A model generated the notes under the pieces. The model was given only the letters and a program-made list of their open reading frames with translations, had not been told where the DNA came from and did no database searches. From contig CP011806.1 in NCBI GenBank assembly GCA_001664505.1, forward strand, positions 3,117,508 through 3,181,507: DNA of 64,000 nucleotides, written 5' to 3'. Shown in pieces: positions 6,529 to 15,456 of the stretch. The position numbers and the translations under genes were made by a program. Within the stretch, counting starts at the first letter, position 1, and each line of letters opens with the position of its first letter. This DNA comes from Acidobacteria bacterium Mor1 (GTDB taxonomy: Bacteria; Acidobacteriota; Polarisedimenticolia; Polarisedimenticolales; Polarisedimenticolaceae).

Positions 6529-9426
6529 CTACCAGCTCTTGCCGGTGTTGGTGTCGTGGGACAGGGTGTTGCCGTCCTTGTTCAGCAGCACCTCGATCGG
6601 CTCACCCGGAACCTTCAGCTGGAACGGGGTGGTCTCGACCGCCTCGAGCACGAGCTTCTTGACCCAGGTCTGATCGTTGCCCGACCGGTCCCTGCCGATC
6701 ACCGTCAGCGGGACGAGAGCCCGGTAGTACTTGCCCGGAATCTCACGCTTGCTGAACTTGGAACCGGCCAGCACCCGCTGGTGGATCGATCCCTTGATGA
6801 TGGCGCCGCCATCCTCGGTCTTGCGGATGTCGTACTCGAGCCGGTACTCGGGAATCCCGGTACCGCGGATCCACTGATCGAAGAACCACTCGAGATCGAC
6901 GTTGTACTTCTCGCCGGTGTTGGGATCCACACCGCCGAGGGCCTCTTCGGAGACCACCTGGATATCGCGGGAGACGATCTCGCGGCGAGCCGCCAGCTCC
7001 TGGGAGAACTTCTTCAGGAACGGGAAGAATCTCTCGTCGCCGAACATCTCACGCATCAGATGGAACGCGTAGGGCCCCTTGTTGTAGACCGCCGACTGGT
7101 AGGAAGCACCCCCGTCGTCGCCGGAGTAGATCACGCTGGAATCCTGAACGCTGGACTTGGCGTCCACGGTCAGGACCCGGCGGCGCCACTCGTCGACCTG
7201 CTCCTGGTACTCTCCGCGGCCGAAGGCGCGCTCTAGGTAGATCGCCGAGAAGAACTCGGCCAGGGATTCGACGAACCAGTAGTTGCGCTGGTTGGCGTTG
7301 GAGACGCGAGAGCCCCACCACTGGTGCCCGACTTCGTGGGCGACCACCGACTTCAGGAACTTGGCGGTACCGGTACCGCCCCCGCCTTGACGTCCGGAGA
7401 AGATGCCGCCGCCGGCCATGGTGCCTTCACCACGGAACACCAGCGATCCCAGGTAGATCAGCGAACTGGGCGCCTGACCGTAGAGGGCCGGGGCCGGGTC
7501 GTTGACCAGGTTCAACTCTCCATAGGGATAGTCGACCCCGGAGATCTCGTTGAACATGTTGATCGAGACCGCCGCCTGGGTGGCGATCGGGCGAAGCTGC
7601 TTGCCGCGAATACCGCGCGCACCCGAGTTGAAGTTGTCCATCGTCTCGCCGAAGCGGTCGGAAACCTCGATGTCGAGCTGCTGCATGCTGACTTCGTCGA
7701 CGTGAACCGCGACGGGCACCACGGTGCCGTCGCTCTTCTTGGCGGTGGCTTCCTTCGGCGGCACGTCGGAGATGTACTTGCCGAAGATGATCGTCGGGAA
7801 CACGACCGGGCTGTCCGCTCTCCACTTGGAGGTGGTGACCTCACCGACCGTCTTCTCCTCGACCTTGTGGCCGATGCCGAGAATCTTGTACTGCGAGGGC
7901 GCCTTGATCGTCAGATCGAACTCGTCGATGAAATCGGCGAAGCGGACGAAGGGCATCCAGCCGAAGCGCGCCATCTGGGAGAAGGCGTAGTTCAGCTTGC
8001 GGATTGCCTTGGTATCGAACTCCATCCGCAGGTTGATCTGGTCGCCCGCCTTGGCCGGCTCGGGCAGCAGCACGTAGCCGCTGGTCGCACCGGTCTTGAC
8101 GTAGCTGAGGTCCTGGCCGTCCATCTGCACCAGGTTGACGTTGACCTCGGGCGGCTTGGTTCCTCCGCCGGCGCCGAAGCGGTTGAAGCCGACGATGGAG
8201 AACGGCAGCACCTGAATCGGCTGCTTGATGTTCAGTTTGAAGTTGATGTCGGCGTCCAGACGCTCGGCATCTTCCAGCGCAGCCTCGACGGTACCGCTGA
8301 CGCCGTACACCTCGAGGAAGCGGTTGGGCGTCGAGCCGCCGGCGATACGCTCGTTGTAGTAGTCGTCACGCCGCTCGAGCTCGTAGGGATCGGTGTTGGC
8401 CAGGGTCTCTTCGGTGTAGTAACCGAAGAGCACGCCCACCGGGGTGAAGAACAGGCACTCGTAGCCGCCCCAGTTGTCGTAATAGAGGGCCACGGTGGCG
8501 TCGTCGTCGTCGGAACCCTTTTCGCGGACGCCGGCGACGAACCAGTGGTTCCCCTCGAAGTCCGGACGGCGGAAACCGGCGAAGGGGCTGGACTTGCCGT
8601 CGAGGTCGAATCGGCGCCGGGCTTCGGCGTGAACCTTGGAAGGCAGGCCGTCGACGGAGGTCAACTTGGCCCAGGTCGCGGCTTCCTCGGCCGACGGAGG
8701 CGCCTCGCGGTCGAGCCCCTTGAACGACGAGGTGATGATCTCCTCGCAGGTATCGAGGTCGCACTCGAAGTCGAAGGCTTCCGGTTCGACGATGACCTGC
8801 TTCTTGAGGTCGACGTTCATCTGGTGGATCTGCCAGAGCTGATAGAGGTTGCGCTCGTTGGCGTAGTCCGGCGGGTTGTAGGTGTAGGCCACGTCGTCGG
8901 AGACCAGCCAGAAACCTTCGACGCCGCCTTCGTAGTACTCCTCGCACATGGCGCCGTTGGTGGCCGACATCTTCATGCCGTAGCGCTCGAAGTCGAACGA
9001 CTTGAAGTCGTAGCAGCGGATCCCGTTGGACTTGCGAATGCCGTCCCAGGTGTCCTGCAGCTCTTCGTTGAGCAGCTTGTACTTACCCTTCTTCTCGGGG
9101 TCAGGGCCGATCGTCATCAGATAGCGCTCGACGATCTGCTTGGTCGGCTCGGCGGTCCGCACGATGAACGGAATCTCGAACGTATCGTCGCCGACCTTGC
9201 GTGGGAGCCTGCCGTGACTGAAGCGCTTGAGCTTTTTGTCGTTCTCGTCCTTGATCTCGCCGAGTTCTTTCTTCTTGTCTTTGAGCGCGGCAAGCACCTT
9301 GCGCGCAAGCTCAGGCGATACGGTCTCGTCGTCCGTGGCCTTGGCCAGCGCCGCCGGCGACAGAAGCGTCACGGCAAGCACGGCCACCAGGGCCCACAGG
9401 AGTCCCGAGAAACACCTCGTTTTCAT
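6529..9426 (-). CDS. exported M1-family (gluzincin) metallopeptidase
   Basis: 965 residues. Start is the ATG at 9426, preceded by GGGGGA five bases upstream, and opens with a clear signal peptide ending PAALAKA. The zinc site HEVGHQWWG lies near residue 700 and is followed by WFVESLAEFFSAIYLE, giving the HExxH-x18-E pattern and the HQWWG context of M1 aminopeptidases. The usual GAMEN substrate-binding motif is not recognisable: where it should be (after YPYGELNLVNDPAP) the sequence reads LYGQAPSSLIYLGS. The N-terminal half is long and unlike classic PepN. Probably a periplasmic or secreted peptidase; aminopeptidase specificity is not certain. Stands alone with its own terminator. Confidence 0.85.
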   Translation of the reverse strand: MKTRCFSGLLWALVAVLAVTLLSPAALAKATDDETVSPELARKVLAALKDKKKELGEIKDENDKKLKRFSHGRLPRKVGDDTFEIPFIVRTAEPTKQIVERYLMTIGPDPEKKGKYKLLNEELQDTWDGIRKSNGIRCYDFKSFDFERYGMKMSATNGAMCEEYYEGGVEGFWLVSDDVAYTYNPPDYANERNLYQLWQIHQMNVDLKKQVIVEPEAFDFECDLDTCEEIITSSFKGLDREAPPSAEEAATWAKLTSVDGLPSKVHAEARRRFDLDGKSSPFAGFRRPDFEGNHWFVAGVREKGSDDDDATVALYYDNWGGYECLFFTPVGVLFGYYTEETLANTDPYELERRDDYYNERIAGGSTPNRFLEVYGVSGTVEAALEDAERLDADINFKLNIKQPIQVLPFSIVGFNRFGAGGGTKPPEVNVNLVQMDGQDLSYVKTGATSGYVLLPEPAKAGDQINLRMEFDTKAIRKLNYAFSQMARFGWMPFVRFADFIDEFDLTIKAPSQYKILGIGHKVEEKTVGEVTTSKWRADSPVVFPTIIFGKYISDVPPKEATAKKSDGTVVPVAVHVDEVSMQQLDIEVSDRFGETMDNFNSGARGIRGKQLRPIATQAAVSINMFNEISGVDYPYGELNLVNDPAPALYGQAPSSLIYLGSLVFRGEGTMAGGGIFSGRQGGGGTGTAKFLKSVVAHEVGHQWWGSRVSNANQRNYWFVESLAEFFSAIYLERAFGRGEYQEQVDEWRRRVLTVDAKSSVQDSSVIYSGDDGGASYQSAVYNKGPYAFHLMREMFGDERFFPFLKKFSQELAARREIVSRDIQVVSEEALGGVDPNTGEKYNVDLEWFFDQWIRGTGIPEYRLEYDIRKTEDGGAIIKGSIHQRVLAGSKFSKREIPGKYYRALVPLTVIGRDRSGNDQTWVKKLVLEAVETTPFQLKVPGEPIEVLLNKDGNTLSHDTNTGKSW

Positions 9427-9465
9427 GGCGTCCCCCAACGGAAATGGATGTCTTCGAACACGATT

Positions 9466-9481
9466 ACTCGTACGGACGAGT
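9466..9481. promoter_or_regulatory. small palindrome upstream of the M1 peptidase gene
   Basis: ACTCGT-ACGG-ACGAGT, a perfect 6-bp inverted repeat 40 bases before the peptidase start, in a 124-base AT-richer gap. Could be an operator; no regulator is indicated. Confidence 0.25.
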
Positions 9482-9550
9482 TTACAACTGGTTCGCAAAA
9501 CCGGCGAATTTTTGGTTATCGCGGAGGTTGCGGGCCGGATACCCCGCGGC

Positions 9551-11698
9551 TCAGCGGTGGAAGCGGGTCTGGGCCCGGACCATCTCGTTGATGCAGTCGG
9601 CCGGCCGGAAGCGCTCCCCGTGAGCGTCGGCCAGCCGGGACAGCCGGTCCGCCACCACCGGCACACCCAGGGTGTCGGCGTGGCGCAGCAAACCCCCTCT
9701 AAATGGGGGAAAACCGGTGCCCATGACCATCGCCAGGTCCAGATCCCGGGCCTCCCGGACCACGTTCTCGGCCAGGCAGCGAGCCGCCTCGTTGACCATG
9801 ATCAGCACCATCCGCTCCTGGAGGGTCTCGGGGGGAATGTCCCGGGGTGAGGGCGACCCGGCCAGACTGTAGATCTCGCTGTCCGGTACAGTCTTTTTAC
9901 CTGCCTTGTACTTATAAAAACCCTTACCGTTCTTCTGGCCCAGCCGATCCGAGGCCACGATCGACTCCATCAGACTGTCGTCCCCACCGATCCGCTCGCC
10001 GAAGGCGGACTGCAACACTTTTGCGACGTGAAGCCCGGTGTCCAGCCCGACGGCGTCCATCAGCTCGAAGGGGCCCATCGGCATGCCGAAAGCCAGCATC
10101 GCCGCGTCGGCGTCCTCGATCTTGACCCCCTCCTTGAGCAGGACCATTGCCTCGGCGAGATAGAACATCAGGATGCGGTTGACCAGGAAGCCCGGCCCGT
10201 CCTGCACCACCACCGGCACCTTGCCCAGACGGATCGAGAGCTGGTGCGCCGTGGCGATCGCCTCGGGAGAACTCCGTTCGCCGGCGATGACCTCGACCAG
10301 CGGCATGCGATGCACCGGATTGAAAAAGTGCAGGCCGACCACCCGCTCCGGACGAAGCGCACGGGCCGCGATGTCCTTGATCGGAATCGACGAGGTGTTG
10401 GAGGCGAAGACCGCCCGCTCGTCCAGGTGCTGCTCGGCCGCGGCGAGCACCGCCTGCTTGATCTCCAACCGTTCGACCACCGCCTCGATCACGATGTCCA
10501 GGTGCCGGAAGCCGGTCTCGCTGAGAGTCGGCGCGATGTAGGCCATTCGCCGCTCGTGCTCCCGGCGGGTCATGCGGCGGCGCTTGACCTTCTTCTTCCA
10601 CAGGCCGTCGGCGGTGCGCAGCGCCGTGAGGATCGCTTCGTTGTTGATGTCCTTCAGCCGGACCGGGATGCCCTTGTCGGCGGCGAGCTGGCTGATGCCC
10701 CCACCCATGATCCCCGCGCCGAGCACGCCGGCTCGCTTGATCTTGCGCGGAACCGCATGGACGCCGCCCACCTCTTTCTTCAGCGCGTTCTGCGACTTGA
10801 ATAGCCACATCAGGCTCTTGGAGGTCTCGCCGGCGATCAGCTTGCCGATCTCTCGGGCCTCGAAGTCGTAGCCCTCCTGCTCCGACTCGGTGATCGCCGC
10901 GGCGATACTCTCGATGGCGCGGAAGGGCGCCGGGTAGTCCTGCTCCTTGACCCGCTCGGCGGTCTTCTTCCGCGCCTTGTCCAGGGCGTAGTTGCGGAGC
11001 GGTGCGAACACCTCCATGAGCCGCTCGACCGCCTTCTTCTTGCGGCGATGTTTGGCCAGCAGCCGTTCGCGGCTCCCCTCGGCCGCCTGGGTCAGCAACT
11101 TCAGCGCCTCGCGCTCCAGATAAGCCTGGGGCACCACCATGTCGACGATGCCCGCCTTGCGCGCCCGTTTGGCGTCGAGCTGCTTGCCGGTGAGGATCAC
11201 GTCCAGCGCGGTGGGCAAACCGGTAAGGCGCGGCAAGCGCTGGGTGCCGCCGAAACCCGGGATGATCCCCAGCAACACCTCGGGCAAACCGATGCGCACC
11301 GCCTTGTCGTCGCCGGCCACCCGGAAGGTGCAGGCGAGGGACATCTCGGTGCCGCCGCCGAGGCAGGTCCCGTTGATCGCGACCACGGTGGGAATCCGCA
11401 GGTCCTCGATCTTCTGGAACACCATCTGACCCTGGCGCGCGCCTTCGGCGGCCTGCACCGGGTCGTGGATCTCGGCGATACGGTCGACGTCCATCCCCGC
11501 CACGAACATGCCCGGCTTCGCGCTCTTGAACAACACCCCGCGCACGTCGGTTCGCTGGGAGAGCTTGTCCATCAGATCCGCGATGTAGCTCAGGATGTCC
11601 GGCGTCAACAGGTTGACCTTCGGCTCCGGGTAGTCGAACACCACGTGCACGAACCCGTTGCTGTCGATCTGATGAGAGATTCCGATCGATTCCGACAT
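9551..11698 (-). CDS. fadJ: fatty-acid oxidation multienzyme: enoyl-CoA hydratase / 3-hydroxyacyl-CoA dehydrogenase
   Basis: 715 residues in the FadB/FadJ order. The N-terminal crotonase domain has GTCLGGGTEMSLACTFRV (oxyanion-hole region) and LLGIIPGFGGTQRLPRL; the dehydrogenase part begins near residue 318 with VLGAGIMGGGISQLAADKG, a GxGxxG NAD-binding loop, and contains VGLHFFNPVHRMPLVEVI with the catalytic His. It hydrates trans-2-enoyl-CoA and oxidises the 3-hydroxyacyl-CoA in beta-oxidation. It starts three bases after the thiolase stop, so the two are an operon with thiolase first. FadJ rather than FadB is chosen from length and the partner thiolase type; this choice is moderate. Confidence 0.9.
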   Translation of the reverse strand: MSESIGISHQIDSNGFVHVVFDYPEPKVNLLTPDILSYIADLMDKLSQRTDVRGVLFKSAKPGMFVAGMDVDRIAEIHDPVQAAEGARQGQMVFQKIEDLRIPTVVAINGTCLGGGTEMSLACTFRVAGDDKAVRIGLPEVLLGIIPGFGGTQRLPRLTGLPTALDVILTGKQLDAKRARKAGIVDMVVPQAYLEREALKLLTQAAEGSRERLLAKHRRKKKAVERLMEVFAPLRNYALDKARKKTAERVKEQDYPAPFRAIESIAAAITESEQEGYDFEAREIGKLIAGETSKSLMWLFKSQNALKKEVGGVHAVPRKIKRAGVLGAGIMGGGISQLAADKGIPVRLKDINNEAILTALRTADGLWKKKVKRRRMTRREHERRMAYIAPTLSETGFRHLDIVIEAVVERLEIKQAVLAAAEQHLDERAVFASNTSSIPIKDIAARALRPERVVGLHFFNPVHRMPLVEVIAGERSSPEAIATAHQLSIRLGKVPVVVQDGPGFLVNRILMFYLAEAMVLLKEGVKIEDADAAMLAFGMPMGPFELMDAVGLDTGLHVAKVLQSAFGERIGGDDSLMESIVASDRLGQKNGKGFYKYKAGKKTVPDSEIYSLAGSPSPRDIPPETLQERMVLIMVNEAARCLAENVVREARDLDLAMVMGTGFPPFRGGLLRHADTLGVPVVADRLSRLADAHGERFRPADCINEMVRAQTRFHR

Positions 11699-11701
11699 CC
11701 G

Positions 11702-12997
11702 CTAGCTCCGTTCCAACACCAGGGCACCACCCTGGCCGCCGCCGACGCACATGGTGGCCAGGCCGAGGCTCGCGTTGCGCCGCGCCATCTCCTTGAGGGC
11801 GGTCAGCACGAGGCGTCCGCCGCTGGCGCCCACGGGGTGGCCCAGCGCGATCGCCCCGCCGTTGACGTTGACCCGGTCGAGATCGGGGGCGCCGAGAGGT
11901 GCGGAGCCCAGGTTGTCCTCGCAGAACTTGCGCGAGTCGAAGGCGCGGAAGCAGGCGATCACCTGGGCGGCAAAGGCTTCGTTGAGCTCGACGATATCCA
12001 TCTGGTTCATCTGCAGGCCACCGGCCCGGCGCAGAGCGATCGGCGAGGCCAGAACCGGCCCGAGGCCCATGCGCGCCGGGTCGCACCCGGCGAAAGCCCA
12101 GGAGCGCAACTTGCCCAACACCGGTAGATCCAGTTCCTGTGCCCTGCGCGCCGACGCGAGCACCAGGCCCACGGCACCATCGGTGATCTGGGACGAGTTC
12201 CCCGCCGTGACCGTGCCGTGCTTGCGATCGAAGACCGGCCGGAGCTTGCCCAGCGCCTCCATCGTCTGGTTCTCGCGGATGCCGTTGTCGTAGTCCGCCA
12301 TCTTCTCGTACCTGGGCGGCAGCGGAACCGGGATCACCTCCTCGGCCATCCGCCCCTCGGACCAGGCGGCGGCGGCGAGCCGATGGCTGCGCATGGCGAA
12401 GGAGTCCTGATCGTCCCGGGAGATGCTGAACTCACGAGCCAGCACCTCGGCGGTCTCGCCCATGTTCAACCCGGAGATCGGATCGGTCAGCCCCTGGATC
12501 ACGGCGATCACCGGCTTGAAGTGCTTGGGCCGGAACTTCGCCATCGTGCCGAGACGCGCGCCGAGAGTGCGGGCACGGCCCAGGTCAGTCCACAGGTCCT
12601 GGGACTCGTCGTTGAACAGCAGAGGAATCCGCGACATCGACTCGACGGCACCGGAGACCACCAGATCCGCGTGGCCGGCCTGGATGCGATAGGCACCCTC
12701 GACGATGCTCTCGAGCCCCGAGGCGCAGTTGCGGGCCACGGTGAAGGCGGGAACGTGGGCCGGGATCTTGGCCATCATCGCGACCACCCGGGCGATGTTC
12801 GCCGCATCGGCCGGGCCGGCGATGTTGCCCAGGATCACCTCGTCGATCTCGGCGGGATCGATCTCGGCCTGCTCGACCGCCTCGCGAACAGCGGTGCGGG
12901 CAAGCTGGACCGCAGGGACGCGGCGGAAGTGGGTGGCGGCCTTGACGAAGGGGGTGCGAACACCCGCGACGATGACGACGTCGCGCTCGTTACTCAA
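11702..12997 (-). CDS. fadI: acetyl-CoA acyltransferase (thiolase), FadI type
   Basis: 431 residues from a TTG start at 12997 with a perfect AGGAGG six bases upstream (13004-13009); the GTG 33 bases further up has no such site. Thiolase signatures: VIVAGVRTPFVK at the N-terminus, NCASGLESIVEGAYRI with the acyl-accepting Cys, ELNEAFAAQ, NVNGGAIALGHPVGASGG with the catalytic His, and the C-terminal CVGGGQGGALVLE with the second Cys. Cleaves 3-ketoacyl-CoA with CoA to acetyl-CoA and a shortened acyl-CoA. First gene of a two-gene beta-oxidation operon. Confidence 0.92.
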   Translation of the reverse strand: MSNERDVVIVAGVRTPFVKAATHFRRVPAVQLARTAVREAVEQAEIDPAEIDEVILGNIAGPADAANIARVVAMMAKIPAHVPAFTVARNCASGLESIVEGAYRIQAGHADLVVSGAVESMSRIPLLFNDESQDLWTDLGRARTLGARLGTMAKFRPKHFKPVIAVIQGLTDPISGLNMGETAEVLAREFSISRDDQDSFAMRSHRLAAAAWSEGRMAEEVIPVPLPPRYEKMADYDNGIRENQTMEALGKLRPVFDRKHGTVTAGNSSQITDGAVGLVLASARRAQELDLPVLGKLRSWAFAGCDPARMGLGPVLASPIALRRAGGLQMNQMDIVELNEAFAAQVIACFRAFDSRKFCEDNLGSAPLGAPDLDRVNVNGGAIALGHPVGASGGRLVLTALKEMARRNASLGLATMCVGGGQGGALVLERS

Positions 12998-13041
12998 TCG
13001 ATGCCTCCTGACGACCGGGCGAGTGCGCACCGGGCAAGGGT

Positions 13042-13054
13042 CCGATCATATCGG
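13042..13054 (-). promoter_or_regulatory. fadI: candidate -10/operator of the fadI-fadJ operon
   Basis: On the minus strand TATGAT (13050-13045) lies 47 bases before the TTG start and is embedded in the palindrome CCGAT-CAT-ATCGG. A repressor site over a -10 box would suit a fatty-acid-controlled operon, but no good -35 is seen. The remaining 200 bases up to the divergent methyltransferase contain two and a half copies of CGGAGGCCGC (13121-13150) and nothing else recognisable. Confidence 0.3.
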
Positions 13055-13252
13055 CAACTCTCGCCGGAGTTCCAGCGGAAACGCGACTAAGTCGTTTACG
13101 GCGTTCAGTTTGGGCGGATGCGGAGGCCGCCGGAGGCCGCCCCGGAGGCCCCTGCGGCGGCACCGGCACCGAAGGTGTTGTCGGCACGGCCCGAACGAAG
13201 CCATATTGTCCCGGCACACGGGGTTTTCCCTCCCCGGCCCGGAAAGGACACC

Positions 13253-14245
13253 ATGCAGACCTGGCCCGATTCGTTTCCGCGTATCCCCGACGAGGAGTGG
13301 GTTCAGAGCCCCGTCGGCGAGCTGGCGCTCAAGTACGACACCGTCGAGGACCACGGCTGGTACCGCAACCTCGATCGCACCATCCAGGACCTCGCCGGCT
13401 TCCTGAAACCGGGCTCGATCCTGCTGGACTATTCCGGGGGCACCGGCATTCTCGCGGGACGGCTGCTGGAAGAAGTCGCCGAACGGAACTTCGGCGTCCT
13501 GATCGTCGACTCCTCCCCCAAGTTCCTGCGCCTGGCCGTGGAGAAACTGGGCCGCCACCAGCGCATGGGCTTCCGGCTGATCCGCTACCTCAAGGAGCAG
13601 AAGCGGCTGCAGCTGCTGCAGGAGTGCCTCGACCCGGTGATGCAGGAGCGAGGCGTCGACGCGATCGTCTCGACCAACGCGATTCACCTGTACTACGACC
13701 TGCAGGAGACCCTGACCTCCTGGCGCAAGGCGCTCAAGAACGACGGCCGGGTGTTCATCCAGTCGGGCAACATCGGCATGCCCTACACACCGGCAGGCGC
13801 CTGGATCATCGACGAGACCGTCGATGCGATTCACAAGGCGGCGATGGAGATCGTGGCCGAAGACGAAACCTACGCGGCCTACCGCCCGACCCTTTCCGAT
13901 AGCCAACGGATGGAAGGCCACGACGCCCTGCGCCGCAAGTTCTTCCTGCCGGTGCGGCCGATCGACCACTACCTTGAGCGGATCGAGGCGGCCGGTTTCA
14001 CCGTACGCGAGGTCACCCACCTGCCGATCGAGGCCCACGTGGACCAGTGGTACGAGTTCCTCTCGGCGTACCACGAGGGCGTCCTGGGTTGGGTCGGCGG
14101 CAGCCGCCGGGTCGAAGGCAACGACCCGGCCCCGGCGGACGTCGAGCAACGGCTGACGTTGATCCGCGCCGCGATGGAGCGGATCTTCGAGAGCCGCTCC
14201 AGCTTCCAGGCGCTCTGGACCTACATCGCGGCGGATCCGAAGTAG
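13253..14245 (+). CDS. class I SAM-dependent methyltransferase
   Basis: 330 residues from the ATG at 13253, preceded by GGAAAGGA. Residues about 58-100 carry the Rossmann signature ILLDYSGGTGILAGRLLE (motif I) and VLIVDSSPKFLRLA (motif II acidic end), followed by IVSTNAIHLYYDLQETL (motif IV region) typical of small-molecule methyltransferases. The C-terminal half (FFLPVRPIDHYLERIEAAGF) is also consistent with that family. No membrane segment or signal. It is divergent from the beta-oxidation operon and convergent with the next gene, so context gives no substrate. Confidence 0.8.
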   Translation: MQTWPDSFPRIPDEEWVQSPVGELALKYDTVEDHGWYRNLDRTIQDLAGFLKPGSILLDYSGGTGILAGRLLEEVAERNFGVLIVDSSPKFLRLAVEKLGRHQRMGFRLIRYLKEQKRLQLLQECLDPVMQERGVDAIVSTNAIHLYYDLQETLTSWRKALKNDGRVFIQSGNIGMPYTPAGAWIIDETVDAIHKAAMEIVAEDETYAAYRPTLSDSQRMEGHDALRRKFFLPVRPIDHYLERIEAAGFTVREVTHLPIEAHVDQWYEFLSAYHEGVLGWVGGSRRVEGNDPAPADVEQRLTLIRAAMERIFESRSSFQALWTYIAADPK

Positions 14246-14270
14246 GAGCGGCGGAAGGCCGTTTCGATCG

Positions 14271-14918
14271 CTAGTTGCCGATCGTCACGTAGCGCCAGAG
14301 GCGAGCGACTTCGTCCTCGTCGACGTACTTGCCGATCTCCCGCTGGAACTGCGCCTCGGCCTTCCAGGGGCGGTACTCCTCGAACTCGTGAGCCATGCGG
14401 CCGCCGACGCCGGGGATCGTCTTGAACTGCGCCTCGGTGGCGGTGTTCAGATCCAGCGGCACGAACACGTACTGGGCCAGCCGCGCCAGCTCATCGTCGT
14501 CGACGTACTTGGCGATCTCCCGGTGGAACACCGGCAGCGCCTTGTAGGGCGCGTACTCCTCGAACTCGTGAGCCATCCGGTCGCCGACACCGGGGATCAG
14601 TTTGACCTCGGCCTCGGTGACGTCGTTGAGATTGATCGGAAGCCAGAACTTGCGGTAAAGCGCCTCGATGTCGCCGCCGGTCACGTGCTTCGATACGACG
14701 GAGTGGAGATCGGACATGCGCAGGAAGGGCCGGCCGGCGACGATTGCGTCGACCGCGGCGGCGTTCAGCTGGGGCAGCGCACCGAGTTCCTCGGCGGTGG
14801 CCAGGTTGGCATTGAGCAGGCCGTCACGGTTCTCGCCGACCTGGGCCAGTGCCGGGGTAGCCAGCAGCAGGACGGTCGCCGCGATCAACAAGGTCTTCAT
14901 CTTGGAAGTCATCTTCAT
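14271..14918 (-). CDS. exported protein with three helix-hairpin-helix repeats
   Basis: 215 residues with a signal peptide (cleavage after ATPALAQ). The mature part is three repeats of about 58 residues: two are near copies, each with a hairpin motif (KLIPGVGDRMAHEFEEY and KTIPGVGGRMAHEFEEY) followed by REIAKYVDDDELARL or REIGKYVDEDEVARL; the first, LNANLATAEELGALPQL, is more diverged. The N-x-A-[ST]-x-E-L-x-x-[LI]-P pattern is that of ComEA-type DNA-binding modules, but with three copies, strongly acidic tails and no membrane anchor, so DNA uptake is not claimed. Starts three bases after the upstream membrane gene's stop, so they are an operon. Confidence 0.75.
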   Translation of the reverse strand: MKMTSKMKTLLIAATVLLLATPALAQVGENRDGLLNANLATAEELGALPQLNAAAVDAIVAGRPFLRMSDLHSVVSKHVTGGDIEALYRKFWLPINLNDVTEAEVKLIPGVGDRMAHEFEEYAPYKALPVFHREIAKYVDDDELARLAQYVFVPLDLNTATEAQFKTIPGVGGRMAHEFEEYRPWKAEAQFQREIGKYVDEDEVARLWRYVTIGN

Positions 14919-14921
14919 GTT

Positions 14922-15371
14922 TCACACCGATGCCGCGCGATCATCGCGCCGGAAGAGCGGGTGCCGGTAGGCGATGGCCAGTCCGACAAAACCCAGAAGG
15001 AACATCGTCCCCGGCGCCAGGGCCGGAGTGGCGCCGGTCAGCGCCTCGCGAATCAGCTCCCAACCGCCGATGGTCGGGACCATTTCTTTCTCGAACTCCG
15101 CGTTGCCGGAGTAGTGGAAGTACAGCCCGAGGCCGCCGCTCACCACAAACCCGAACATCACGATGCCGTGGAGTTTGAGCCAGAACGGCGTCGGCCCGAT
15201 CGCAGCTCCGAGAGTGGTCACCAGGCCGAGACCGAGCATAACCAGGGGCGCCTGCTGGCGCCAACCCTCGTAGTGGCCCAGTAGGGCAAGCTCGGCGGCG
15301 ACCCCTGCGATACCCAGGAGCAGGATCCAGCAGAGCAACTGCCGCAGGGTGTTCTCGTTGGTGGATTGCAT
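14922..15371 (-). CDS. small four-helix membrane protein, function unknown
   Basis: 149 residues from ATG 15371 (MQSTNENTLRQLL); upstream in-frame codons are not protein-like. Four hydrophobic stretches: about 12-30 (LLCWILLLGIAGVAAELAL), 45-60 (PLVMLGLGLVTTLGAAIG), 65-85 (LHGIVMFGFVVSGGLGLYF) and 118-135 (LAPGTMFLLGFVGLAIAY). The ends and loops are charged, fitting an inner-membrane protein. I do not recognise the family. First gene of the pair with the helix-hairpin-helix protein. Confidence 0.65.
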   Translation of the reverse strand: MQSTNENTLRQLLCWILLLGIAGVAAELALLGHYEGWRQQAPLVMLGLGLVTTLGAAIGPTPFWLKLHGIVMFGFVVSGGLGLYFHYSGNAEFEKEMVPTIGGWELIREALTGATPALAPGTMFLLGFVGLAIAYRHPLFRRDDRAASV

Positions 15372-15456
15372 CGTTTTCCCGTCGAAAATCGCCGGCCAGT
15401 CTAGCGCGAATCCTCTCCCGGGACCCTGTGGGGCGGATCGGTTAGGATGGGCGCCG

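Noticed and set aside
5659-9591. Two long plus-strand frames opposite ftsE/ftsX and the M1 peptidase
   Set aside because: Shadow frames; the minus strand carries full ABC and HExxH motifs, a ribosome site and a terminator.
9924-12086. 720-codon minus-strand frame overlapping fadJ and fadI
   Set aside because: Arg/Gly/Pro-rich shifted reading of the thiolase/FadJ genes with no motif of its own.
13121-13152. Tandem CGGAGGCCGC copies before the methyltransferase
   Set aside because: Only about two and a half copies in GC-rich DNA; too short to call a functional repeat.
14668-15284. Plus-strand open frames opposite the helix-hairpin-helix and membrane genes
   Set aside because: They lack ribosome sites and domains; the minus-strand proteins have signal peptide, repeats and membrane helices.
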